A stretch of 64,000 nucleotides of DNA from Cyclina sinensis. Its lineage: Eukaryota; Mollusca; Bivalvia; Venerida; Veneridae. Below are positions 13,414 to 25,598 of this stretch, in pieces (the stretch's first letter is position 1; each line of letters opens with the position of its first letter). The position numbers and the translations under genes were made by a program. The DNA is taken from the NCBI GenBank assembly GCA_012932295.1, contig JAAONU010000003.1, forward strand, positions 29,064,361-29,128,360. Reading direction: 5' to 3'. Below the pieces are notes generated by a model that was not told where the DNA came from, did no database searches, and was given only the letters and a program-made list of their open reading frames with translations.

Positions 13414-13860
13414 AATGGAAGTAATAAAAAAGTGAAGATGATGATAATATAAGACTTGAATAGTTTTTTTTTATAATTATATATACGTCTCTGCTTTCAT
13501 GTAATGGTTCTAGAAGTGTTCTCTGAAATTATCCATACTAATCTGGATATGCAAATTTTTAAACAGAAAGGAAAATAATTGAACTAATTTATGTTTGTGT
13601 GTGAAAATATGTGATAAAAAGTAGCGAGACATGTTTTTCTTCCTGTTCGTATAGCACGTTTTCTGTTCTTTTCACGTCATTTTCCATCGAGTAATATATC
13701 CAGTAATATATCCAGTAATATATATATCCAGTAATATATCAAAATATTTGCCTATATTTATATGTACGACCTAATTACTTTAAATAAAAGAATATGTTTA
13801 CCTTTCGTTGGAGTCTGTTTCCTCCATCCTCTCCCAACTGTTGATAGACGTTGTTACCAT
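11344..13860 (-). CDS. Uncharacterised 230-residue protein with a charged helical segment, five exons
   Basis: Exons in coding order: 13860-13802 (ATG), 13253-13171, 12876-12779, 12528-12427, 11694-11344 (stop TAA). All splice sites are AG/GT and the phases join without a break, giving 230 residues starting MVTTSINSWERMEE. The middle contains RCDFPFNRHTVTIGVGN; next comes a Lys/Glu-rich, probably helical or coiled-coil stretch (KIKEEQKKFAEEIEKVKEE) over about residues 114-145; the C-terminal third is polar and ends in PKVSL. No signal peptide or membrane segment. An overlapping upstream ATG (ATGTCATGG) is in a different frame and meets a stop at once, so 13860 is the start. Size, charge and exon pattern resemble small ciliary or sperm structural proteins, but that is only a guess; I do not recognise the family. 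Confidence 0.82.
13340..13414. repeat. (AAAT)n microsatellite
   Basis: About 17 AAAT/TAAA units in the first intron of the 13860-11344 gene. Confidence 0.95.
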
Positions 13861-14770
13861 GACATGGCAACTCTCTTATATCATAACAAAACGGCGTTAA
13901 ATGACGTCATAACATCGAAACGTTCGTTTTGGTGAGTTCTGTTTCTTTGAGTTTGATTCATTTTGTTCACACAGAGGAGCGGCAAAGTCTTTATTTTTGT
14001 CGTATAACATCTTTTCTATGCCAGCCGAGACTTGAAACCACAGTTAACAGCCCCAAACGTCATTTAATACAGAATGAACGTTGTGGGGAAAATGCACAGA
14101 TCCATACTTACATTATTCGAATATCAGGCTCAAATTAATTCGTTTATCAATTTCTAGAACTACAAATAAAATCTTTAATTCCTTAGTTTTTAACTGGGAT
14201 AAATTGTAAACTGTACTTCTTCCTATATTCTTCCTATATATGTGTGTTTGGCAGTTTTGGCAGCAGTCGCGCCAAAGGGATCATCTAGAGGTCCAGATCA
14301 AATTCACAATTGCAAGTCTTCAGCCTAATTTGTTATTTGTCGGATGCTATGTCCCGACGTCGGTGCACTTCAAAGGTTTTAATTACATACAGTATTGCTG
14401 TCACTTACAACAAGATAACGATTTTTAAAATTGCACTGTATGCTGAAAGTTTTTTTTTTATTTGGTCGTCATGCATTTTGCACAGTTGCAGAAGTGCGGC
14501 TAGTTCTGCGGTGAAGCAATTTTGGAGCATAAAACAGCTTTCTGTTGAATATCGTTTTGAAGCTATTAACAAGTCACAAATTATTAAAATGCCGCAGTGC
14601 CAATTTATCACGGGTTTTCCTTTTTGTCAGCCTCGGAAGTAAGGCCAAGATTGGCGAAAGTGTTTAGTTAAAATCTACTCGCAAAATTTTATAAAATTAT
14701 TCAAATTTTAAATGGTTTAACATAAAAACAGTCAAACAATTACTTGTAAGTTTTACCATACAAGTCTTTA
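13861..14770. other. Upstream flank of the 230-residue protein gene; no gene seen
   Basis: The first 70 bp hold a GACGTCA palindrome (CRE-like) at about 13904, upstream of the minus-strand ATG, and presumably the promoter. I see no TATA box or other gene. Confidence 0.4.
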
Positions 14771-14775
14771 TAAAA

Positions 14776-15500
14776 TTAGTGACCCCTTCGGGCAGGATCA
14801 CTTTAACCCCAGGGCCATGATTTTAGAAATCTTGTACAGAACCACTTGACAACGCTAAACAAGAAGCATCAAAGCTCTGTAATTACGCTTTTAGAAAATA
14901 TTTTTTAAAAGTCCTAAAATTAGATTTATGACCTCAAGGAAGGGGCCAGCTCATGATTTTGTCTTTTATGAAGGACCACAACACAATTTCACATGCTGTA
15001 TATTCGAGCTCTTGGGCTTTTGTTTCTGACAGGAAATTTTGTTTAATGCTTCCAATGTATGTAAGTGATCCTGTGCGGTAGGGGCCAGTTTTGATCTTAG
15101 AATTAACATTTGAACAATCTAGGAAGAGGTCCTCAGAGAAGTGTTTCACACCATACAGCTCGACTCAAGGCCTTGTGGTTTCAGAGCTGATTGTTGAAGT
15201 TTTCCTCCTAACAATTCTCAGATCCCTGCTGCAGAACCAATAGCGAGTCCAAGGATACAATTTAACAATCTTTGTAGATATCAAATAGACAATACGACAC
15301 ATCAAATTTCAGAGTTCTGGGCCTGGTGATTTTAGAAAATATTTTTAAGTTCCTCTAATTCAAGTAGAGATAGCAACTAAAGTTCTGCATGTAATATATA
15401 TAATTCTTAGGGACAACCTGCCAAGTTATGGCACACTGGTTGATGTTGTTTCAAGAAAATGGTGACGGAGGGACGTAGAAAGGAATGTGATAAAAGCATT
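14776..15500. repeat. Old interspersed-repeat core fragment
   Basis: Contains degenerate phrases such as GACCCCTTCGGGCAGGATCA, CCCCAGGGCCATGATTTTAG and AGCTCTTGGGC, typical of the core repeats of the HINE/pearl-like elements elsewhere in the window (for example 24.7-25.2 kb). No recognisable ends. Confidence 0.5.
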
Positions 15501-15599
15501 TGGCTCTTGACTACTAAGCTGAAGAAAAGACTTCCTGATGCAGTTATCAGAAACTGAGTTTATACTAATCAAAGCAGATCTACTGGCGACCGTAACGCC

Positions 15600-18500
15600 A
15601 GCATAGTCTTTTCTATATGTATCTCCCTACAAATATTGTATAATGCAATTTATGTGACCTACCATCTGTCACTCAGACTCTCTTACACTACTTGTATAGG
15701 TGAGGGGGAAAGTTAGTTACTTTGGTTGGTACTTCCACATAGAAAACAATCATCCACTAAATCATCTCTAAGTTTATATTCACATGAACTAAGCATGAAT
15801 AAGGCTAGGAGACTTTGTAATTATATTTTATTTAACAAAATAATAATACAAATTCGGTACAAGTTTTACAAAATAACATGCAAATTACATTTTGTATTGC
15901 TAAATAAATAAAATATATTTGTAACTGGTTTTCTTTCAAGCTAAAAAACTATATAATTAATGAAATACATTTCCCAACAATGTAACATTACCTTTCTGGT
16001 TGCAATTTCACAACAACAAAAATAAGAGGGAGAAGTCTGGCAAGCTTAGGTTTGGTTCCATTTTCATAGGCTTGGGTGAAAAAGTAGTGATCACTTCAAA
16101 CCAGAACAAATGTTGATACAAAATGAGTGTATAAAATGAAACATTTCTAAATGGCAGTCAAATTTACAAGCAGCTTTCAATCCTTTTACAGTGAAAGCTT
16201 TTTTTAAAAAACAAAACGTAATAACGATCTTAATTTTAGAAAAGCTGTGAAAACGACATGAGATTCTCTCAGCACATGTTGATCCAGGTGTCTACTTGTA
16301 TTCTAGAGGCAACATGATTAATCTTCTATGTTAACACAGAACAACGCACAAAGGCACTAAGACAGACCTAAGTCATTAGACAGAAGTTGTTTCCTTTAAC
16401 TGGAGATCACATTTATACAAAGAAAACATTCATTAATACAATTGCAAAACACATAAAAACACATGAGAACCATTCTGAGACTTGGATATGCAAAATATGA
16501 CTTGCCAAATCTGAGAAAAGTTTGAACAAATTCTTCTTGAATGAACAAATAAGAAAATTATGGCCGAAAAACGTGAACTGTTCACAAGAGTAAAACATTT
16601 ACATTAACAATAGCCGGAACAAATGCTGAATTACCTCAAACTTTTTAATCAAATTTACTTTGTGATACAGTTTATACAATTCACAAAACTTGGTTTTTAC
16701 AGGGTGAGAAAATACCACAATTCTACATATTTTGGGAGCAGGGTTGAACAAGTTTACCCATTACAATCACTACATTGCCAGTAAATGTGAAAACAGAGGT
16801 ACATTTAAACAGCGGAATGTTTGAAGCATTACAAAACAAAATACTCAACATTAATCACAAGACTTTTACAACCATCTTGTATTTTTTGAAGTATCTTAAC
16901 TTCACGATAACAGTAACAGTTTGGTAAAATTGAAGCAAGCTGTAAAGGGAAGTAATCTGTGATATCAGGTAAGGTGAGACCTATTATAACTTAAACACGT
17001 GCATTAATATTGTGATCAGTATAAACATGGTGAGTATGAACATTATCATGCTGTTTAAAAACTTAAACAGAAACACACTTAAGACTGATTCATCAGGTCA
17101 TACTAGATACATTTATCATAAATCATTTATTTGGAACAATGCTTGAATCAAAAGATGGTGTCTGGAATTCATCAGAGGTCTTAAAAACTCTCAGAATTTT
17201 AGCATATTTCTGACAATTTTCAGAATTAAATACATACATCTGAAACTGATTATAACAAGAGTATGTTAATACATAATGGTAATTCAGCACCATTATTATA
17301 TAATCATTCATTCACCCACCATTCTAGCACTTATAATGATTTTGCAAAGAGAAAGGAAATTAGCTAATACTTAATGAATACATGTTTTCAAACAAATCTA
17401 CAGTTTACTTAGTACCTGATATGCTGAGGTTTTCCTGGGACGAAGGGCTATATTTCTGCAGAATGACCCCTCAGTGACCTAATTCTCACAGCCCTTAAAC
17501 TATGACTGCTTTTATTTTTTTGCAAGAAAATACTTATCAAAAATCTAAAGGAATTCATTCTAAAACTATATTTTTGTTTTGCATACATTTCGTGAGTTAT
17601 AAGTTTGTAAAATCCATTTTCTAATTTAAAAGAAAGTTACAAGGATTGTGTAGGTCTGTTTCATTTACAATGACAACTCATATCATTTCCAAGGTAACCA
17701 CATCCTCAGATATCAGATTCTCAGTCAATTAAACAATGACAACTCATATCATTGCCAAGGTAACCACAGCCTCAGATATCAGGTTCTCAGTCAATAAAAC
17801 AATGACAACTCATATCATTGCCAAGGTAACCACAGCCTCAGATATCAGGTTCTCAGTCAATAAAACAATGACAACTCATATCATTGCCAAGGTAACCACG
17901 CCCTCAGATATCAGGTTCTCAGTCAATAAAACAATGACAACTCATATCATTGCCAAGGTAACCAAGCCCTCAGATATCAGGTTCTCAGTCAATTAAACAA
18001 TGACAACTCATATCATTGCCAAGGTAACCACAGCCTCAGACATCAGGTTCTCAGTCAATAAAACAATGACAGTAGTACAAAAAACTATATACAGACTATA
18101 TTTGCTTATTAAAGCTTTGGCACTATATATCTTTACTAAGTTTTGTATCATTTGTAAGCCTACTGATCATTTATTGAAAAGTATGAAATACTGAGGGAAT
18201 ATTTGTTTTCAAACTAATGACAGCAGGTTATGTAAATTTTCCAACCTTTTATGCATCTTCAGAATAGAATAGATGTAAATAATGGCCTATAATTCAAGTA
18301 ATTTTTCTGGCAGTTAAGAATTAAACTAAAGAAACCTATCATCCATACCATTAAAACATTATCTGCCAAGAGCACAATTTTCTGTGAAATGATATACTGG
18401 CATGTAATACAAAGATAAAAAATAATACAAACATAATTCAAAAGTATGTGTGCAAATTATTTTTTAATAGAAGTATTCTAATAAGATACTTAATTTTTGC

Positions 18501-20254
18501 ATAATTTCTACTTAATTCCTCTGTAAACACAACAGTTCCTTATAAAATGAGAACAAGAATGTGTCCTCCACACATCATTTAAAAGATATAACCTTGACAC
18601 TCTACACAATACAAATCTCAATAGTTTTACATGAAAGTCTTAACTCATGATTACCTTTGATCTATTTCTATCAGTATGTCACATAATATGTGGTTCATGG
18701 ATCATTATTCATAAAGCAGTTTAGTAAAAACTTAAGTGTTTTTCTAAAAATTACAATTTATACTCAAAAATACCAATTCAAAAAAAACCAGAAAGAATCT
18801 AAATATTTGTTTTCATTTTCTATCACTACAATATAATGAACATTGTTTGAAAGCTTCACATTAATTCCATAAACAATTAAGCTGCAAACGTGATTTGCAA
18901 AAGTCTGACTTAAGTCAAATTTAACCAAGAAAAACTTAAGATCTTTTATGAATATGGCCCCTGATCTCTTCTCAGGACAAAAAATCTTCAAACTGACTTA
19001 TATAAGACCTGAAAATGATATATTAAACTTACATTTCCTGAAATAACCCTTCTCATGGTCATACTTTCCTATGCTTAAGAACATTAACATCATTATTCTA
19101 ATCAAAATGTAAAAAAACCACACACACAAAACAAAAAATACCAAAAATTAGATGTTCATTTTTCAAACCTTTCAGAACTTATAATTAATAAAAAAAAATA
19201 AGTAAATAAAAAAATTAACAGAACAAAATCTAAATAAAAAAGGAATGTTTTTGTACAGAGGAAGTTTACACTTGTAAGTATCTGACAAGACTGTAGCCTA
19301 ATTTTCATTTGAATAATAATTATCTTTCCTCAGTCAAATCTACTACAACATTTAAACAAAAAAAAATGTCAGGAGTTTTTATAGACTTAAATGAAAAACT
19401 TCATGTAAGCTACCATTTCCATGGAGTTAAAACTCTATAAAATAAACAAAAAAAACCAGTTACATGAATTAACATATGAATATAATGGAATGCTGAATCA
19501 AAATAAATTACAAAAAAATTATTTCTCACAATGACTTCTCGAAGAGATTTGCTTTATCAGTTTGTTAAAATTTGTTGATAAAACAAACAGTAGATTTGTA
19601 TCAGTTGTTACCATGTGTGGGAAATGACATCTTAGCCAAAACAGTCACCTAAGCCATTCATGAAATAATGCCAGACAATAAATTCTGGGCACTTGGAAGG
19701 ATTCTTTCTCTATTGTAAGACGTAAATTTCAACATTTACTAGAAATAATGTCAAGCAACACAACGAACTTTCGAAATATAATCTTCAACCCAAGTCAAGC
19801 TAGAAATTCAGCTCAGAACTAGAATTCAGAAGGATAATTTGGTGTTTATTTAATTATACACAAACTTAGACTTAATCATTATTCTGACTGCAAAGAAGGC
19901 ACTTTCTCAACACCTATCCTACAAATGAACTAAACCTTTGACAACTAGACTATGACATGTGTCACTGAAATCAATACAAATTTTTCATAAGCATGATAAT
20001 TCAAATATCATAACCTGGTCTGAAAAAGTCAATACTGATCATTATCTTAACAACTATGGTATTCTATGTCAATTAATATTTTCTATTGCTAACTATACAT
20101 TTATCTGAACAGACAAGCAGTGGTTTACATAAATAATCTATTTGTTACATCTGGCAACTATATTTTCTAGCCTATCATGAGTGTCATACATCCATCAGTT
20201 ACAGAAAGCAGATCTAGGTCTGAACTGTATTCTAAGCTTGACTCTATCTTGTTG
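15600..20254 (-). other. Probable long AT-rich 3' UTR / downstream region of the tetraspanin gene
   Basis: No other gene is seen in 4.6 kb downstream (minus strand) of the tetraspanin stop. AATAAA signals on the minus strand include those at 19850-19845, about 400 bp from the stop, and 15832-15827 near the far end. The sequence is largely free of transposon signatures apart from the 66-bp array, which fits transcribed 3' UTR, but its extent is inferred. Confidence 0.4.
17667..18070. repeat. 66-bp tandem repeat, about six copies
   Basis: The unit starts ACAATGACAACTCATATCAT and runs through CCTCAGATATCAGGTTCTCA to AATAAA. The unit length is a multiple of three, so copies give a false open frame of 22-residue repeats. 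Confidence 0.96.
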
Positions 20255-23200
20255 TCAGTAACGATACTTTGCCTCTTTTATTTTTCGGATGAGACAACAA
20301 GAGAAAATTATACCAAATATCTGGATGAAACAGAACCCAAGGGCTATTCCACCGATCAAGATGAGGGATTCCTTTGTCACCTGTTCTAATCTTTTACTGC
20401 ATCCCTGTAATGGAGGAGATAACTGTCATTTCTTCACACAGAAATATTTGTCCAGTTACAAGGTAAATATACACCATCCTACAGGTTGACAATTTTAAGA
20501 TCTCAAAAGCTAAAGCCAAGCTTGCGATTTTTTTTTTTTTTACTATGACAAGTTATCTGTGTAAAATTTGAAAGAATACGGTTAATATAACTATACTTTA
20601 TATAGACAGGTTTCATCAGTTTGTACTGAATAAAATCAAAAAGACATAAATCTTTCATCTCTGATGTCTCCCCCTGAAATATTCAAGGCCACTGTGAATG
20701 AAGTTTGAAGGCTCTAGGTCAAATGGTATGCCAGTTATTGAAGAGAAACTGTTTTCACAATCAAGATCACCGTGACCTTGACCTTTGACCAACTGACCCC
20801 AATAAAAACAACAGGATTTTCCAATTCAAGAAGGGCAATCATCCTGTGAAGTTTGAAGGCTTTGGGTCAAACTGTACTCCAGTTATTGAGCCAAAACAGA
20901 CGGACAGGCAGGGCAAAAGACATATCAATATGAAGTCACGATCTGCAAACATACCAGATAGTTAATGTTGGATGGATGGTCCCTTACTGCACACAGCTCA
21001 CTGGAAGACTTACAACAACTGTCTGGAGTTTTATGGAGGTCTTCTTTATTCCCCTTTAACCATTTAGAGTACTTCCAGTCCTCAAATGAAGCCGAGCCAC
21101 AACACAGAAACTGAAAGGAAGAAAATATGCAAATGTTAACACGTGGCTGCTTATGTATGTTGTATGACAAACTTGTAGGAACGTGGCTGCTTATCTATGT
21201 TGTATGACAAACTTGTAGGAATGTGGCTGCTTATGTATGTTGTATGACAAACTTGTAGGAATGTGGCTGCTTATGTATGTTGTATGACAAACTTGTAGGA
21301 ATGTGGCTGCTTATGTATGTTGTATGACAAACTTCTAGGAATGTGGGCAGTTTTTGTTCTGTCTTATTATACTCTATATTTTAAGGAATAAACAATCTGG
21401 TCTCAGAATATTCAAGTAAATTACTTCCACTGAAGAATTCCCATACTTCCCATGTACAATCATGCTAGTAAATTTATGTGCAACTGAACAATCATGCTAG
21501 TAAATTCATGTACAACTGAACAATCATGCTAGTAAATTCATGTACAACTGAACAATCATGCTAGTAAATTCATGTACAACTGAACAATCATGCTAGTAAA
21601 TTCATGTGCAATTGAACAATCATGCTTAACTGTGCTGTGATTTTCTTACAATGCTTTTTTCTTTGTTTTTTCTTTATACATGATTCTGTTTTAAATAGAA
21701 ATGCTTCAGAATTTGTGAAGAAAATGGAAAAGCTATTATATGAAGCCTACCTCTTGTTGCATGTCATCTATAGCTTTGGTGATAGTTGTATCAAACATGT
21801 ATTTCTCCATCATTGTTTCATTTAAATTCCTTGTCAACTCTTCACTGATCTAAAATGATTTTAAGAAAATCACTTAAAGAGTAATTAACATCTCTCATCT
21901 AGTGAGGACTATTATAGTAAAACATATATCCCACCCTGGAAGGCAAAATAAAGAAATGTTCTATTTAGGTGGTCTCTTTATACAGGGGGAGTATTTTCAA
22001 ATCAACTTGTAAAGGATGTTGGTATATTCTGAAAGTTTAAAGTTTTGATACATGTTTAATTGGAATGGCCCTAAGTGATAGTTTCAATTTGTTACAATAT
22101 AAGGCATATTTATTGACTTATACTATAAAGACAATATTGTTCTGTATGCTGTTTACTCAAATACACCAGCAAAGTTAAATATCAATGGACAAAGTTAAGA
22201 CTATCAGAACTATATTATCTTTTAAAGCTATTGAACTTTTGAGCTGTTAAACTACTGACCAGAAGGCATCTGCCATTGAACATTTACATTCCTTTTAAGA
22301 CACTTTCTTAATTTCTCAGTTTGATTACATTTGGCAACCATCAGTCAAATCTTATCTGATCTAAGAGTGCAATGTATCACATGAACTTACCACACCATTG
22401 TACATGTATGCCAACACTCCAGCCACAGCTTCCAGCAGAAATATCAACAGTAGAAAAAATGCGTACTGAAATTATACATCATGGTTCCTATATATTAATA
22501 TCTCTAGTTCTCTACAGTAATTTGTCAACAGACAAAGTTTAATGTTCAACGAAATTAATGTTAACATAAGTAAAGGGAGACCATGCAGGAGCCGTGACTG
22601 AAATACTAAAGCATTCCTAACAAGATCTATCACTGAAGGTGATGAATACCCCAAAACACAATACGTCATCACACAAGGCGTCTATAGTGCAAGACTTTCT
22701 GAAGCAGAAAAAGGTGTTACCTTTGTTCACTAATAACTATTTCAAAGCTCTGTTTCGAGCAGTTTTAAAGTTCCAACCTACAACAACTTCTTGAATTTTT
22801 TCATGAATTGTATTTTTTGAGTGACACTGAAAAAAACTTATTATTAACACTTAAAACTTTATACATATTTATAAACTTACAGTGAAAAGAAGACACCTGT
22901 TCTCCTGGCAGGCACCCAGACATCCTACACCACTGATGACAATGATGAGGAAACCTGTGGCTATCAGTAGGTATGTGGTTACAGGAAACATTGTCCCACC
23001 CAGCAGACTGGCAAACGAGTGTCTGCTCAACATGATGTAAAGACCTACAGCTAGAAAGGCAGCACCTGAGAACTGGAAAAAAAGAACACAGTTTCTGAAT
23101 TTGAAGTTTTAATGGATTTCTTCAGAGTTTCAAAACTCTTCATTTCAACTATCACTTTTCATATAGACACAGGCAATCTAGATAAAATTCAAGAGGATTT

Positions 23201-23585
23201 AAATGCAAAATTACTTCAAACTTATCTCGAGATATTATAAATAGGTTTTGTTTCCCTCACACCTGTACAGGTGTTTGCTGTAGATAATCTTTCTTCTATG
23301 CCACTTCTGTTGGTCATAGTATGAAACAGATGCTATTTTCAAATATATGCAACATGAACACACAGTGTTTAATATTGGACCCTTTTCTGAATACTACAAA
23401 CTGCTTTGTTTATTATGAGATATAAAATCTCTATATATATCTCATGATATAAAATGACTCACAAAGAAAACCAGGTTGAAAACATAAAGAACATTTCTCA
23501 AGAATGTTTTCCCGCAATAGTCTGGATTTTTTCGCCTGTTTCTTGTTGGACTACTTGGTGGCTGACTACCATTGAGTGATGGCAT
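20255..23585 (-). CDS. Tetraspanin, CD151-like, complete six-exon coding region
   Basis: Exons in coding order: 23585-23463, 23072-22881, 22465-22391, 21849-21751, 21110-20955, 20404-20255 (stop TGA); every intron is phase 0 and the protein is 264 residues. Four membrane helices lie at about residues 30-54, 74-95, 101-126 and 228-253. The large extracellular loop holds CCG (166-168), PDSCC (193-197) and two more Cys at about 203 and 217: six in all, the CD151-type pattern. Loop segments DWKYSKW, PDSCCKS and RDHPSNI, and the last helix with GIIFSCCLIRK, closely follow CD151/TSPAN11. GCLGACQENRCLLFT follows helix 2. An N-glycosylation sequon (NET) is at about residue 140. Family members organise laminin-binding integrins in the plasma membrane. 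A 3' splice site at 23613-23615 shows that the 5' UTR continues in an upstream exon. Confidence 0.95.
20645..20935 (-). mobile_element. HINE-like repeat fragment in a tetraspanin intron
   Basis: Contains the core phrases GACCTTGACCTTTGACC and GAAGTTTGAAGGCT on the strand opposite to the related 53.8-54.6 kb copy, and begins near GATGTCTCCCCC. It lies in the intron between exons 20404 and 20955. Confidence 0.6.
21136..21345. repeat. 40-bp tandem repeat, about five copies
   Basis: The unit is GTGGCTGCTTATGTATGTTG plus TATGACAAACTTGTAGGAAT, in the intron next to exon 21110-20955 of the tetraspanin gene. Confidence 0.95.
21455..21630. repeat. 32-bp tandem repeat, about five copies
   Basis: The unit is AACAATCATGCTAGTAAATT plus CATGTACAACTG. 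It is a second, unrelated array in the same tetraspanin intron. Confidence 0.95.
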
Positions 23586-24156
23586 CTCGATACGTCACTA
23601 GATGTCTGCACACTGAAAATAGTACAAATTGTGCATTTCACATAGCAATCATATTTAACAGTTTGACTTAAGGGTAGTAACTCCAGGAAGTGTCAATATT
23701 TAATGTAATAAATTGATTATTCAGAAATCAAAACTTGTTGTTTTTATAAAACAATTATTCTGTATTTTGAAGATGTGAAAGAAATACTTATGCTAAACTT
23801 CTTTTCTTTTCAGCTGATAAAAAACAACTCCTCATCTGTCATACCAAATAAATAGAAAGTTTTACCAACACTTATCATATCTGATTAAACATCATGCTAT
23901 TTGATCAATGAAGTATTACCATACCTGATGGAAAAGGCACAAACAGGACCTAAGCAAACATGTCAACTTTGGTCTTTGACTTTAAAACACACAAAAATAC
24001 AGATAATTTTGAATATTTGGGAAGACAGATACTCATATATCCTCTTTTAATCCATGGCAAATAAATATTTTCATGTCAATATCTGTATATTTTTATTTAA
24101 ATGTAGAGATGAAATCTGTTGTGAAAAGCCCTCACACAGAACCTCAATTTACAAAC

Positions 24157-25374
24157 AAACAAGAACTGTCACTGAAAGATGACAATGCTCCCCAAAGTGG
24201 TGCTTTCATCTTTGAGCTGTGGACCAGATGAGCCTTTTAAAGGAGTGGGCTTTTTTTTATTTGACCACAAGGCCATGGTCATGTGAAACAGGACAAAATT
24301 ATCATATGTATCTAATGTTAAAATATAATGGTTATTGCATAAACAAATGATAAGTTATGAAGACTTGACAATTTAACCCTTGACCTTAATACTACTAAAT
24401 AGTCAATACTAAATATTGGTCAGGGTCATATTAAGTATGTCAAATGAATAACAAGTGTTCATAATGTACATCATTCCAAATATGAAGGCCATAGCTTAAA
24501 TGATAATGAAGTTATGAAGGTTGAAAAATTTAACCTTTGACCTAAATAGTGAAGGTTAACATGGGTTCAAGGTTAATTATCTGCATGTCAATGATAAACA
24601 ATATTTAGATTATTCATAAACCTGAATATGAAGGTAAGGTTATAGTTTAGATATCAATGAAGTTTCAACTACTGACCCCCAGACTGGGCCAATTTGAACC
24701 CATGGGTCATGCTTTGATCAAACCTAGTAAAGGTGCACTAGGGAATGCTTCATTCAAAATATCTAAGTTCTAGGCCATTTGATTCTGGAGAAGAACGTTT
24801 TTACTATTATAACTCTATATAAAACAGTGCCCCAGGGGTGGGGCCAATTTGACCCCAGGAATCATGATCTTAACAGCTTGTTACAGGTCCACTAGGTAAT
24901 GCTTCATGCAAAATATCAAAGGTCTTGGCCTTGCAGTTCTGAAAAAGAAGATTTTTGAAGTTTTCCCCGTAAACCTCTAAGTAAAAATATGTCTCCCTGG
25001 GGTTGGGCCAATCTGACCCCAGGGGTCATGATTCGAACAAACTTGGTAGAGGTCTACTAGGTAATGCCTCACACAAAATATCAAAGCTCTAGGCCTTGTG
25101 GTTCTGGAGAAGATTTTTTTAAGTTTTTTCCTATTATTTCTTTTGGTTGCCAAGGTAACCAGATTTCAGCACCAAATCAAATTCTTTCAAACAACTTTTG
25201 AAGTCCTTCACCCAAGGAACAATCCTGCTAAGTTTGGTTGAAACAGGACTTGTGGTTTTTGAGATTTTTGAAGTTCACTATACAATCTATTCAATGGACA
25301 CCCGCACATACACATAAATGCTTCAGTCAATCGCTATATGCCACCTCATTGCAGGTGCTGGGGTAGCATAAAAA
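24157..25374 (-). mobile_element. HINE/pearl-like element, minus orientation
   Basis: Read on the minus strand it starts TTTTTATGCTACCCCAGCAC and continues with TGGCATATAGCG; it ends with a subterminal GGGGAGCATTG, a TGTCA/TGACA hairpin and GTTCTTGTTT. The core has several degenerate units with CTAGTAAAGGTGCACTAGGG-type sequence. It lies in the probable 5' intron of the tetraspanin gene. Confidence 0.7.
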
Positions 25375-25598
25375 TGATCATAAAAAGTGGTGAAATTATT
25401 GTTGGCAAGTAAATTTCAGTTCATTTCAACTAAGTTTACTAACTTGCTTATTACAATGCATGTTCCCATTTGATTGGTTCTACTTTGACATGCTGCCAAC
25501 CTGTTTTGGATAAAAAACTTTAAATCAGAGTAACACATTTCGTTTTAATAAACAATGCAATAATTCAATCAATTTGAGGCAATTTAGCACACACATAG

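Noticed and set aside
17680..18070. CRISPR-like array
   Set aside because: The direct repeats are contiguous without unique spacers, and the host is a eukaryote; the same applies to the 25-, 32- and 40-bp arrays.
17736..18194. Open frames with 22-residue repeats (TTHIIAKVTTASDIRFSVNK)
   Set aside because: The 66-bp unit is divisible by three, so an array stays open by arithmetic; no start context, splice sites or homologues.
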